Assembly (NCBI GenBank): GCA_012838275.1
Contig: DUPO01000014.1
Coordinates: 1 to 43,878, forward strand
DNA length: 43,878 nucleotides
Origin: Spirochaetales bacterium
GTDB taxonomy: Bacteria; Spirochaetota; Spirochaetia; Sphaerochaetales; Sphaerochaetaceae
Direction of reading: 5' to 3'
How positions within the stretch are numbered: position 1 is the first letter of the stretch; every line of letters begins with the position of its first letter. The notes beneath the pieces were generated by a model. That model saw only the letters and a list, made by a program, of their open reading frames with translations. It made no database searches and was not told where the DNA came from. A program made the position numbers and the translations under genes. This document shows positions 7,696 through 15,483 of the stretch, one piece after another.

Positions 7696-8798
7696 TGCAT
7701 GCAAAGCGGAAACAGCGGCTGTTGCAGTCTGATGCGGCAGTCTCTGTCCTGGTTGTCCTCTTGGGCTTCCTGTGCGGGACAATCCTCATAGCTCTGGTGG
7801 GAAAAAATCCCCTGAACATGTACAAGGCTCTCTTGCAGTCGGTCAGTGGCTATAATGTGGACAACGGCAAGATGAATGTCCGCTATATCGGGGAGACCCT
7901 CAACTATTCGGTCCCCTTCATCCTCTGCGGCCTCTCCATGGCCTTTGCCAACCGCGTCGGACTGTTCAACATCGGAGGAGAGGGGCAGTACATCATGGGG
8001 ATGACCATGGCCCAGACCATAGCCTTGCTGGGGCCGGCCATTCCATACTTTCACTGGATGCTTGCAATCCTGGGAGCAGTGGTCGTCGGGGCGTTTTGGG
8101 GAGGAATCGTCGGTATTCTCAAAGCGAAATATGAGGTATCCGAAGTCGTTTCCACCATCATGCTCAACTATATAGCTCTTTACCTCTCCAGGATCATCTG
8201 CTTGCAGCTTCCTGGAGCGACCACTTACAAGACAGCCAACTTCCCGGAGACCGCCCTGATAGGAAACAGTTTCTTTCAGAAAATCACCAACAACTCAATG
8301 TTGAACAACGGTATCTTCATGATGATAATAGCTGTCTTGCTTTATTGGTTCATCATGGAGAAGACAAGCCTTGGCTACGGCATGCGAGCCACAGGATTCA
8401 ATAAGGAAGCTGCACGGGCCAGTGGTATCCCGGTAGTGAAGAGCATCGCCCTCTCCATGGCCATCAGCGGGGCCTTTGCCGGACTCGCCGGAGGGATAGT
8501 GGCCCTAGGATCCTTCAAGTACGGACGGGTGCTCTCCGGGATGGACAACTATGGCTTCGAAGGCATTGCAGTTGCCTTGGTCGGTAACTCCACTGCCTTG
8601 GGCACGATGCTTGCCGGATTTTTATTCGGCATGCTCAAGAATGCGCAGGCCCTGATGCAGAGCAAGCAGATACCCAAAGAAATCACCTTTATCATCCAGG
8701 GTCTCATCGTCATTTTCATCGCCTTGCGTTCGGCCTTGAAACTCTATCAGGAGTACATGGACAAACGCTCCCTGCAGAAGGAGGTAGGTGTAAAATGA
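7692..8798 (+). CDS. Nucleoside ABC transporter permease 1
   Basis: A 368-residue integral membrane permease of the BPD_transp_2 type that partners BMP-family binding proteins. It has an N-terminal membrane segment (about 15-38), a long periplasmic loop, and about eight further hydrophobic stretches. The family signatures GLSMAFANRVGLFNIGGEGQ and FEGIAVALVGN are clear. The start ATG overlaps the ATPase stop (ATGA) and follows GAGGAGG, so translation is coupled. The 3' end overlaps the next permease by 4 bp. Together with that permease it forms the channel heterodimer (family knowledge). Confidence 0.9.
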   Translation: MMHAKRKQRLLQSDAAVSVLVVLLGFLCGTILIALVGKNPLNMYKALLQSVSGYNVDNGKMNVRYIGETLNYSVPFILCGLSMAFANRVGLFNIGGEGQYIMGMTMAQTIALLGPAIPYFHWMLAILGAVVVGAFWGGIVGILKAKYEVSEVVSTIMLNYIALYLSRIICLQLPGATTYKTANFPETALIGNSFFQKITNNSMLNNGIFMMIIAVLLYWFIMEKTSLGYGMRATGFNKEAARASGIPVVKSIALSMAISGAFAGLAGGIVALGSFKYGRVLSGMDNYGFEGIAVALVGNSTALGTMLAGFLFGMLKNAQALMQSKQIPKEITFIIQGLIVIFIALRSALKLYQEYMDKRSLQKEVGVK

Positions 8799-9706
8799 GT
8801 ATGATACTTGGAATGTTCCCTTCAATCCTTATGATAGTGGCTCCCATTCTCATCACGGCCATCGGTGGGATGATCTGTGAGAAGTCGGGAGTTGTCAACA
8901 TCGCCCTCGAAGGCCTTATGGCCATCGGGGCTTGCACGGCCGCCTCAGCCCACGTTTTGATGGAGAGCGCTGGAGTTCCCCACCAGATCTCCATTGTCCT
9001 CGCACTCGTTTCTGGAGCCTTTGCCGGGGGTGCCTTCTCGCTCATCCACGCAGTGGCCGCTATCAACCTCAATGCGGACCAGACGATCAGCGGTACCGGT
9101 ATCAACCTGCTGGCTAGCGGGGCTACGATCTTTGCCTCACAGATCCTTTTCTCAGCCGACCGGACCCGTGAGTTCAGGATGGGAATGCAGACTGACTTCA
9201 TGGGAATCTATCCTACAGCCTACATCGCCATCGCCGTGGTGATCCTCTCCTGGTTCATGCTCTACAAACTGCCGTTTGGAATGCATTTGCGCGCCTGTGG
9301 AGAGCATCCCAGTGCTGCAGAAAGTGTGGGTGTCAACGTCAAGAGGATGCGATATTTCGCAGTTTTGTCCAGTGGTGTTCTGGCAGGTCTTGCAGGAGGG
9401 TGTGTCGTCCTGACCCAGACCATCCAGTATACCTCCAATACTATTAACGGTCGGGGTTTCATCGCCTTGGCGGCGGTCTCTTTTGGCCGTTGGAAACCTC
9501 TTGGTGTCTTGGGTGCTGCGTTCCTCTTCGGAGCAGCCCAGGCATTTGCCATCATAGCAAACAACATTCCTGCCCTGCGGGTCCTGCCTACTGAAGTGTT
9601 CAATATCCTGCCCTATGTGACCACCTTGGTCGCACTGGTCCTGTTCAGCGGAAAGAACTATGCTCCGCGTGCTGCAGGAAAGCCATATGAGAAGGGGGCC
9701 TCCTGA
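8795..9706 (+). CDS. Nucleoside ABC transporter permease 2
   Basis: A 303-residue integral membrane permease, the second half of the channel. Hydrophobic helices fill nearly the whole length. The motifs MICEKSGVVNIALEGLMAIG near the N-terminus and GRGFIALAAVSFGRWKPLG near residue 215 are typical of the second permease of BMP-linked importers. It begins inside the stop codon of permease 1 (ATGA) behind GGAGG, and shares one base with deoD at its end (TGATG). All genes of this operon are translationally coupled from the ATPase on. Confidence 0.9.
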   Translation: MSMILGMFPSILMIVAPILITAIGGMICEKSGVVNIALEGLMAIGACTAASAHVLMESAGVPHQISIVLALVSGAFAGGAFSLIHAVAAINLNADQTISGTGINLLASGATIFASQILFSADRTREFRMGMQTDFMGIYPTAYIAIAVVILSWFMLYKLPFGMHLRACGEHPSAAESVGVNVKRMRYFAVLSSGVLAGLAGGCVVLTQTIQYTSNTINGRGFIALAAVSFGRWKPLGVLGAAFLFGAAQAFAIIANNIPALRVLPTEVFNILPYVTTLVALVLFSGKNYAPRAAGKPYEKGAS

Positions 9707-10425
9707 TGACAGCCCACAACAAGGCAGAAAAAGGTGAGATCGCTCCTATAGTCCTTGCTCCGGGTGACCCCTTACGCGCAAAGTTGGTTGCAGAAAACTT
9801 TCTTACTGATTCCCGTCTTGTTACCGATGTGCGAAATGTACTGGGGTATACCGGGCACTATAAGGGCAAGGAGGTCAGTGTCCTCGCTACCGGCATGGGA
9901 GGACCCTCGTGCGGGATCTACAGCTATGAACTCTTTACTGAGTATGGTGTTGAAGCGATTATCCGAATAGGCACCTGCGGAGGCTTCCAGCCTGAGATAG
10001 GGGTTGGCTCTCTTGTGCTTGCGATGACTGCCAGCACTGATTCTGCCTGGGCACACCAATACAACCTGAAGGGTACGCTCAGTCCAGCCTGCGACCCTTC
10101 CCTGTTGCTGAAGGCCATAGGGCACGCTGTGGCCTTGGGATTCCCGCATCATGCGGGAATGGTCTTTTCCAGTGACCTGTTCTCCTCCTACAATGCCTTG
10201 GGCGAAGATAGCTGGAAGGGGTGGGCACGTATGGGAGCCCTCGCCCAGGATATGGAGAGCTATGCCCTCTATGCTACAGCAGCCTGGTGCAAAAAACGCG
10301 CCCTCTCCATCCTGACCATGACCGACAGTTGTGTGACGGGAGCAGGCCTTGATGATGCTGATAGGATGAGTGCCCTCTACCCCATGATAGAGTTGGCACT
10401 TGAAACTGCCTGGGAGGCCCTATGA
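9706..10425 (+). CDS. deoD: Purine-nucleoside phosphorylase, DeoD type
   Basis: A 239-residue cytoplasmic enzyme of the hexameric nucleoside phosphorylase family. It cleaves purine (deoxy)nucleosides with phosphate to the base and (deoxy)ribose-1-phosphate. The phosphate-binding APGDPLRAK (about 18-26) and RIGTCGG near residue 87 are present. The ribose-binding Met-Glu lies in QDMESYALYA (about 177-186), and the purine-binding Asp in MTDSCVTG fits the DeoD subgroup. The length matches the family. Its ATG shares a base with the permease stop, and its own end overlaps the nitroreductase gene by 4 bp. Encoding salvage with uptake in one operon supports a purine-nucleoside substrate for the transporter. 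Confidence 0.9.
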   Translation: MTAHNKAEKGEIAPIVLAPGDPLRAKLVAENFLTDSRLVTDVRNVLGYTGHYKGKEVSVLATGMGGPSCGIYSYELFTEYGVEAIIRIGTCGGFQPEIGVGSLVLAMTASTDSAWAHQYNLKGTLSPACDPSLLLKAIGHAVALGFPHHAGMVFSSDLFSSYNALGEDSWKGWARMGALAQDMESYALYATAAWCKKRALSILTMTDSCVTGAGLDDADRMSALYPMIELALETAWEAL

Positions 10426-11033
10426 CGTTTCTTGAGGCGATGCAGGGGCGTTTTGCCTGCAAGCTTTATTCTGAGCAGAAGATACAGGAGGCGGACCTCC
10501 TCTCTATCTTGGAGTATGGCCGGCTCACACCGACCTCCTTCGGTCTGGAGATGTGGTCCTTTCATGTCGTGGAGAATCAGGCTATGCGCAAGCAACTCTA
10601 CCATGCCTGCTTTGATCAGACCTCGGTTTTGAGTGCGCCCCTGAGCATAGTAACCCTTTCCAGACCGGCATCTTTTCTCCATCCCGATGGAAAGTGGGTC
10701 AAGGGTCGCGGTGCCCGCTTTCCCGGATCCCTTTCCGATTTCGTCGAGGACTATCGCCCGTATTACAACTTCCTGGTAGAAGAGGGGCGGCTTGAAAGTT
10801 GGTCACGTAGCCAGGGCTACCTTGCTGTGGCCAATATGATGACAGGTGCTGCGGCCTTGGGGATCCAGAGCTGTGCCATAGAGGGCTTCGACGAGGATTC
10901 CGTGCTCAGCCTGTTGGCACTGGACAGGCAGGAGTGGATAGTCTCCATGGTCATCCCTTTCGGTTATCCGGCCGAGCCCGCGCGTCCTAAGATTCGTGCA
11001 AGCATAAAAGAGCTCGTGGTGCGCCACCGCTAG
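10422..11033 (+). CDS. Nitroreductase-family flavoprotein
   Basis: A 203-residue protein of the nitroreductase (NfsB-like) family, FMN-dependent oxidoreductases that use NAD(P)H. The N-terminal RFACKLYSEQKI and GRLTPTSFGLEMW correspond to the FMN phosphate-binding Arg and the conserved LTPSSxGxQPW segment. The C-terminal GYPAEPARPK is also typical. It is the last gene of the nucleoside operon and starts within the deoD stop codon (ATGA), so it is made with the salvage genes, though no link to nucleosides is known to me. It ends 2 bp before the nucleoside hydrolase gene on the other strand, with no terminator between. Confidence 0.85.
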   Translation: MTFLEAMQGRFACKLYSEQKIQEADLLSILEYGRLTPTSFGLEMWSFHVVENQAMRKQLYHACFDQTSVLSAPLSIVTLSRPASFLHPDGKWVKGRGARFPGSLSDFVEDYRPYYNFLVEEGRLESWSRSQGYLAVANMMTGAAALGIQSCAIEGFDEDSVLSLLALDRQEWIVSMVIPFGYPAEPARPKIRASIKELVVRHR

Positions 11034-11035
11034 CT

Positions 11036-11953
11036 TCAGTCCAGCTGTAGCAGAGCCTGGTCGAAGAGCGACCAGAAGCGGGTGGTGTCCGCCATCTTGG
11101 CAACGAGGACACCGCCTTCCTTGCAATCCTTGCCCCTCAGTGTTTTTCCATATGACGCTTCGTCGGTGAGCTCTACTGATACTTCATGTCTCTCGTAGGA
11201 AAATATGCTCGGATCCGTCAGGTATGCTATGCAGAGAGGGTCATGCATGGCAGGGTATCCGGCACCTCTTTTCCGGTATTTTTCCATATAGGTGTCCATA
11301 CAGTCGCAAAACAATTTAGCACTCTTTCCTTCAAAGGTCTTGTAGCGTGCCAGGGCTTCTGGGGAGAGGGTGACCTTGGTTGTGCAGTCAAGGGGGAACA
11401 TCACCAGAGGGGCCTTGCTGGAGAAGACTATCTGGGCGGCCTCCGGGTCTGCATAGGTATTGAACTCGGCATCGGAGGTGACATTGCCCCCTATGAACGA
11501 GCCTCCCATAAGGACGATCTCCTTGACCAGGCTTATGATCCCGGGCTCTTGCTGCATAGCGAGGGCTATGTCGGTCAGGGGACCGACAGGGACCAGGGTT
11601 ATCTGGTGGGGATGTGCCATGACGGTGTCGATGATGAACTGGATTCCGCTTCCCTTTTGTACCTGCTGGCGTTTTCTCGGTTGGAAGACGGGCCCGTCGA
11701 GCCCGCTCGCTCCATGAAATTCCCCGGCATGAATGCGGTCTCTCTTCAGGGGGCGGGATGAACCTGAGTATACGGGAGCCTCTATGCCGACCACTTCACA
11801 GACATTGAGAGTGTTCTCAAGGGTTTTGTCCAGACTGACATTACCAGCGGTGGCAACCAGGCCCTCCAGACGGATGGATTTTGATCCTGCTGCGAGGATG
11901 ATGGCTGCGGCATCATCTAGGCCTGTATCTACATCAAGGATGACTCTTTTCAT
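11036..11953 (-). CDS. Inosine/uridine-preferring nucleoside hydrolase
   Basis: A 305-residue enzyme of the IUNH family that hydrolyses the N-glycosidic bond of ribonucleosides, yielding base and ribose. The calcium-binding motif DVDTGLDDA lies at residues 7-15. The substrate-binding core includes the VPVGPLTDIALAM run and the active-site histidine in MHDPLCIAYL. AAGGAG lies 7 nt before the ATG. The gene faces the nucleoside uptake/phosphorylase operon, so this locus encodes both phosphorolytic and hydrolytic nucleoside cleavage. The preferred nucleoside cannot be read from the sequence. A 51-residue ORF may overlap its first 20 bases. Confidence 0.9.
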   Translation of the reverse strand: MKRVILDVDTGLDDAAAIILAAGSKSIRLEGLVATAGNVSLDKTLENTLNVCEVVGIEAPVYSGSSRPLKRDRIHAGEFHGASGLDGPVFQPRKRQQVQKGSGIQFIIDTVMAHPHQITLVPVGPLTDIALAMQQEPGIISLVKEIVLMGGSFIGGNVTSDAEFNTYADPEAAQIVFSSKAPLVMFPLDCTTKVTLSPEALARYKTFEGKSAKLFCDCMDTYMEKYRKRGAGYPAMHDPLCIAYLTDPSIFSYERHEVSVELTDEASYGKTLRGKDCKEGGVLVAKMADTTRFWSLFDQALLQLD

Positions 11954-12089
11954 GTAAAACTCCTTCTGTCGTTTGGGAAGCTACTGCAACCACTGTTGCT
12001 ATGACTGTCGGCAACAGTCCGGCTAGCACCTGAAACCACTGGGGAAAGGCAGGGATGGCTAAAGAGGGAGCTCTTTGTATAGGTTCCAT
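11934..12089 (-). CDS. Possible 51-residue single-span membrane protein
   Basis: An ATG at 12089, preceded by AAGGAA at 6 nt, opens a frame of 51 codons that ends 20 bp inside the nucleoside hydrolase gene in another frame. Residues about 18-38 (WFQVLAGLLPTVIATVVAVAS) form one hydrophobic helix between a proline-rich N-terminus and a polar tail. If translated, it would be coupled to the hydrolase. I recognise no family. It could equally be chance coding in a leader: the repeat ACTGTTGC (11992-11999) / GCAACAGT (12011-12018) lies inside it. The rest of the 345-bp gap (11954-12298) shows only the esterase -10 box. Confidence 0.3.
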   Translation of the reverse strand: MEPIQRAPSLAIPAFPQWFQVLAGLLPTVIATVVAVASQTTEGVLHEKSHP

Positions 12090-12282
12090 TGGCTTTCCTT
12101 TCTGTACAACAACTCGTGCATGGTATCACAACAAATATAACGGATAAAGGACAATCGCCGGATTCCGCCTGGAAACATCGTCTGAATGGCTGTAGCAAAC
12201 GTCCTGTTTGCAAGAAACGACAGGGTGGGTATGCCTTTGTCTCCCCGCCGGCCTGTTTCTGTGGAAAAACATGGGAGAGTTG

Positions 12283-12291
12283 TGGTAATAT
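12283..12291 (+). promoter_or_regulatory. Extended -10 box of the esterase gene
   Basis: TG-G-TAATAT (12283-12291) is an extended -10 element with no recognisable -35. Its last base lies 7 nt before the ATG at 12299, so the transcript would begin at or next to the start codon. Confidence 0.4.
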
Positions 12292-12298
12292 CATCCCT

Positions 12299-13102
12299 AT
12301 GAGAATTATACAAACAGCAGTTGGAAAGAATCAGGTCCCTTTGACAGGCTACCTTCAGGATTTTACCCAGGATGGGGGGATTCGTAATATCAGGCCTACG
12401 GTGGTCATATGCCCCGGAGGAGGATATCGCTTTCGTTCGGAGAGGGAGCGTGACCCTGTTGCCCTGCACTTTCTCTCAATGAGCTATAATGTCTTCATAC
12501 TGGACTATTCGGTACAGAAAAACGCCTCATCACTGAATCCCCTTATTGAGGCAAGTGAAGCTATCGTCAAGATTCGAGAGCATGCCGTTGAGTGGATGTG
12601 TGACCCGCATGGGATAGCCATCATGGGCTTTAGTGCAGGCGGTCATCTCGCAGCATCGCTTGCTGTGTTGCATGACCATGCGCGTCTGGCAGAACTTACA
12701 GATACCAAGGGAGGGTTGAACCGCCCCGATGCTGCCATCCTCTGCTACCCTGTCATCTCAACCAAGGAAGAGATCTGCCATAAGGAGAGTGCAGACTGGG
12801 TCAGCGGGGGCAGCGAGGAGGACCGCAAGCTGTTGAGTCTCGAGGACCAGGTCACCGAAACTTCGGTCCCCTGCTTCATCTGGCATACGGTTACAGACGC
12901 TTCTGTCCCTGTGGAGAATAGCATGCACTTCGCCTCGGCCCTCAAGGCAAAGGATATCCCGTTTGCATTGCACCTCTTCACTGAAGGCAATCATGGGCTT
13001 TCTATGTGCAACCATGAAGTAGGGACCCCCCATCAAGGGTGCCAGGCTTGGGTAGGGCTCTGTTCGACCTGGCTCAATGACAGGTTTGAGCACGAGCTAT
13101 AG
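12299..13102 (+). CDS. Alpha/beta-hydrolase, acetyl-esterase-like
   Basis: A 267-residue alpha/beta-hydrolase of the Aes/BD-FAE acyl-esterase group (COG0657-like). The oxyanion-hole strand PTVVICPGGGYR (about 35-46), the nucleophile elbow GFSAGGHLA with its central Ser, the acid Asp in the HTVTDASVPVEN run and the catalytic His in EGNHGLS are all present in order. There is no signal peptide, so it acts in the cytoplasm, perhaps deacetylating imported sugars or xenobiotic esters. I chose the ATG at 12299 because the family begins here. There is no Shine-Dalgarno site at this ATG. The stop codon shares the palindrome CTATAG with the stop of the convergent oxidoreductase. Confidence 0.8.
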   Translation: MRIIQTAVGKNQVPLTGYLQDFTQDGGIRNIRPTVVICPGGGYRFRSERERDPVALHFLSMSYNVFILDYSVQKNASSLNPLIEASEAIVKIREHAVEWMCDPHGIAIMGFSAGGHLAASLAVLHDHARLAELTDTKGGLNRPDAAILCYPVISTKEEICHKESADWVSGGSEEDRKLLSLEDQVTETSVPCFIWHTVTDASVPVENSMHFASALKAKDIPFALHLFTEGNHGLSMCNHEVGTPHQGCQAWVGLCSTWLNDRFEHEL

Positions 13103-14380
13103 GTTCTCCAGTATTCCTTCAGCAGCCCGGATCCCGCTCGCCCAGGCACCGGTTATACCTCGGCTGGTGCCTGCCCCATCTCCTGCAAACCACACATCCT
13201 CAGTGACACGGAAGTGCTCATCGAGATAGGAGGGTTTGTTGGCGTAGAGCTTGATCTCAGGGTAGTACATGATGGTAGAGGGGTGCAAAACCCCCGGGAC
13301 GATGGTATCGAGGTTTTTCATCGCTCTCCAGATCGAGCGTAAGATCTTAGCAGGGATTGCAAGGGAGATGTCTCCTGGACAGCACGTTTTCAGTGAAGGC
13401 TCAAAGTCGTAGAGGTCTCCGCTGAAGCTGTCCTCCTTGCTTCTGGACCCGAGACGGAAATCACCTACACGTTGCATAAGAGGCTTGCCTCCTCCCATGA
13501 GGGCCGCCTGGAGGCCGAGATTCTCGGCAAAGGCCTGTCCGCTCGCCAGCGGTTCGGTGAAGCGTACGGTCTTGAGGATGGCGAAGTTTACCAGTCCGTT
13601 GTCGTTGTGCTTGTCCGGTGAGAAAGCGTGTCCGTTGACCGAATGCCACTGATCACCCCTGTTTGTTGCATAGCGCTCACGTACTACGTGTGCATTTCCG
13701 CTGTTGGTGCAGAAAGTCCTCACCTTGTCCGGGAAGTAGAACTTCGGGTCATAGTAGTCTTTTACAATAGGGTAGTGCTCGATGCGAGTCTCGATCCTCA
13801 GTCCGATATCAACAATGTTGTCGACAAAGGGGACTGAGAGGGTGTGCATGAGATCCTGGAGGAAGTGGAATCCCTTCCTCCCTGGGGCAACCAGAAGTTT
13901 CTTATACCCAATCTCTCTCTTCTCTGTAGTGATGAATTGGGCCTTTTTGTCTATGCTCTCCATCGCTTCGCCCAAGGCGAGCTCTATACCTAGCTCCTCC
14001 AGTTTTACCAGCAGTTCCTTGATGAGGCGAAGACCTCCGTCGGTGCCCAGATGTGTCTGCCTTATATCCAGGAGGGTGCACCCCAAACGTTCTGCCCTTT
14101 TCTGGTAGATGGCTATGTTGGATTTGGCGAGGAAGGATGGCTGGAGGAACTCTATGACCTGGTCAAGATAGCGTTCGGCATCCGCAGCTTCCCAGTACTC
14201 CGTAGGAAATCCGATAGGGTAGGTGAAGTTCATCTTACAGTCGTTGCGCATACCCCCGGTGGAGGCTTTTTCCCTATCCAGCATGAGAACCTTGAGTCCG
14301 GGTCGCTCCTTGGCTATGGTGAAAGCCGCACCCATACCAGCAGGTCCGCTTCCAACAATGATGACGTCATATTTTTCCAT
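13097..14380 (-). CDS. FAD-dependent oxidoreductase (COG2509-like)
   Basis: A 427-residue flavoprotein resembling the uncharacterised FAD-dependent dehydrogenases of COG2509. The N-terminal dinucleotide-binding motif is VIIVGSGPAGMGAA (about 6-19). A second nucleotide-binding element KKLLVAPGRKG occurs mid-protein. The C-terminal FAD motif is VWFAGDGAGTSRGITGAWASG. The cysteine-containing segments around STGGMRNDCKMNF and TFCTNSGNAHVV are characteristic of this group. GGAGGG precedes the ATG at 14380; a longer frame upstream has no ribosome site. The reaction is unknown. It converges on the esterase with a 6-bp overlap. Confidence 0.8.
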   Translation of the reverse strand: MEKYDVIIVGSGPAGMGAAFTIAKERPGLKVLMLDREKASTGGMRNDCKMNFTYPIGFPTEYWEAADAERYLDQVIEFLQPSFLAKSNIAIYQKRAERLGCTLLDIRQTHLGTDGGLRLIKELLVKLEELGIELALGEAMESIDKKAQFITTEKREIGYKKLLVAPGRKGFHFLQDLMHTLSVPFVDNIVDIGLRIETRIEHYPIVKDYYDPKFYFPDKVRTFCTNSGNAHVVRERYATNRGDQWHSVNGHAFSPDKHNDNGLVNFAILKTVRFTEPLASGQAFAENLGLQAALMGGGKPLMQRVGDFRLGSRSKEDSFSGDLYDFEPSLKTCCPGDISLAIPAKILRSIWRAMKNLDTIVPGVLHPSTIMYYPEIKLYANKPSYLDEHFRVTEDVWFAGDGAGTSRGITGAWASGIRAAEGILENL

Positions 14381-14401
14381 CTGGTCCCTCCAAAGAAGTA
14401 T

Positions 14402-14418
14402 GGAAGGTTTTTCCTTCC
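14402..14418 (-). promoter_or_regulatory. Leader hairpin of the FAD oxidoreductase gene
   Basis: GGAAGG-AAAAA-CCTTCC on the minus strand forms a 6-bp stem about 20 nt upstream of the start codon, between promoter and ribosome site. Its role is unknown. Confidence 0.3.
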
Positions 14419-14423
14419 GTCCC

Positions 14424-14452
14424 ATTATCCCTAATCTCCGGGCATTGGTAAA
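14424..14452 (-). promoter_or_regulatory. Candidate promoter of the FAD oxidoreductase gene
   Basis: On the minus strand TTTACC (14452-14447), a 17-bp spacer and GATAAT (14429-14424) give a plausible promoter. An alternative -10 (TATATT) lies further upstream with a poorer -35. Confidence 0.4.
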
Positions 14453-14475
14453 GCCCTGTTTGTTCTCGGAATATA

Positions 14476-14504
14476 TTGTGTAATCGTAAAAAATAAGATA
14501 TTGT
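14476..14504 (+). promoter_or_regulatory. Candidate promoter of the Fic-like/amidohydrolase pair
   Basis: TTGTGT (14476-14481), a 17-bp spacer and TATTGT (14499-14504) lie 32 bp before the start codon, back to back with the oxidoreductase promoter in a 155-bp divergent region. Confidence 0.45.
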
Positions 14505-14535
14505 ACCTTAATAGGAATAATAGTTTGGAGCATAC

Positions 14536-15483
14536 ATGATGTACATGAACACGAAGCAAGCTGCCTTGCAATGGGGGATTTCTGAGCGCAGGGTCCGTAT
14601 CCTCTGTTCTGAAGGAAGGATTGATGGGGTCACCCGCAATGGATGGGCTTGGAATATCCCCCTTGATGCTACCAAACCCTCCGATGGCCGTCAGTTACGC
14701 CATCAGAAGAATGTCGATATGCGCATCGGTGCTATGAACCTCTCCTCCCTGGAGAGTCTCAGAAGTGAGTTCCTCTCAGCTCGTAAGGATGAGCAGCAAT
14801 TGAAGCTGACATATAGGACTTCAATCTTTAGGTTTGTCCTGGGTGTCTTTGCCTGCGAAGAGCTGGAAATGGGCAATGAGGATCTCGCACTGTTGTTTTC
14901 CGGATATTTCTCTCCGTCCGTCTCCTTTGACACCCAGCTGCTCGCCCTCAACACCCGCTCCCTATTGATGCGTTTCGCACAGGAGAACGGTCTCGGACCT
15001 GGATTTCGGAGGGTACAAGCAAACGCATTCTTTACCGAAAGAAGCTTGATCCAGCTCTATCAGTCCCTGCTGCAAGGCATCGACGATGAAGCCGCCTTAA
15101 GCTATAGGGAGCTCGACAGCTCGGAAATTGAGAAGGACGAGCCGGCTCTTCCTGTAGAGAGAAGAATGGAAATACTCATTCGTCAGTATGAGATGGATTG
15201 GAAATCACTGCACCCGCTGGTGCGTTCGCTCTTTTTGTTCGGTGAACTGCTTCGCATTCGTCCCTTCGGTCGCTATGATGTAGTCTTTGCCTCCTTGGCC
15301 CTAGCTGGGGAACTGCTTGCAAGCGGATTCCCGCCAGCTTTTGTTGATGTGGGCCAGGTGGACGAGTTCAAGGCATCTCTGATGCTTACCCGCACTCGGG
15401 GTAATTATCAAAACACGATGAGAATGCTTGAACAAGCGTTGCATCATGAAATTGCGCTGTATACGCGCAAGGAGAATATCTGA
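14536..15483 (+). CDS. Helix-turn-helix protein with a degenerate Fic domain
   Basis: A 315-residue protein. Residues about 4-52 form the MerR/excisionase-like helix-turn-helix (MNTKQAALQWGISERRVR, then WNIPLDATKPSDGR) that often precedes Fic domains. The C-terminal part has the Fic layout: RRMEILIRQYEMDWKSLHPL, a helix, then IRPFGRYDVVFASLALAGELLASGFPP (241-267). Active Fic enzymes carry HPFx(D/E)GN(G/K)R here; this protein keeps Pro-Phe but has Arg for the catalytic His and lacks the GNGR anion-binding loop. It is therefore unlikely to transfer AMP and may be a regulator (inference). TGGAG lies 5 nt before the ATG. It is coupled to the next gene by TGATG. Confidence 0.7.
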   Translation: MMYMNTKQAALQWGISERRVRILCSEGRIDGVTRNGWAWNIPLDATKPSDGRQLRHQKNVDMRIGAMNLSSLESLRSEFLSARKDEQQLKLTYRTSIFRFVLGVFACEELEMGNEDLALLFSGYFSPSVSFDTQLLALNTRSLLMRFAQENGLGPGFRRVQANAFFTERSLIQLYQSLLQGIDDEAALSYRELDSSEIEKDEPALPVERRMEILIRQYEMDWKSLHPLVRSLFLFGELLRIRPFGRYDVVFASLALAGELLASGFPPAFVDVGQVDEFKASLMLTRTRGNYQNTMRMLEQALHHEIALYTRKENI

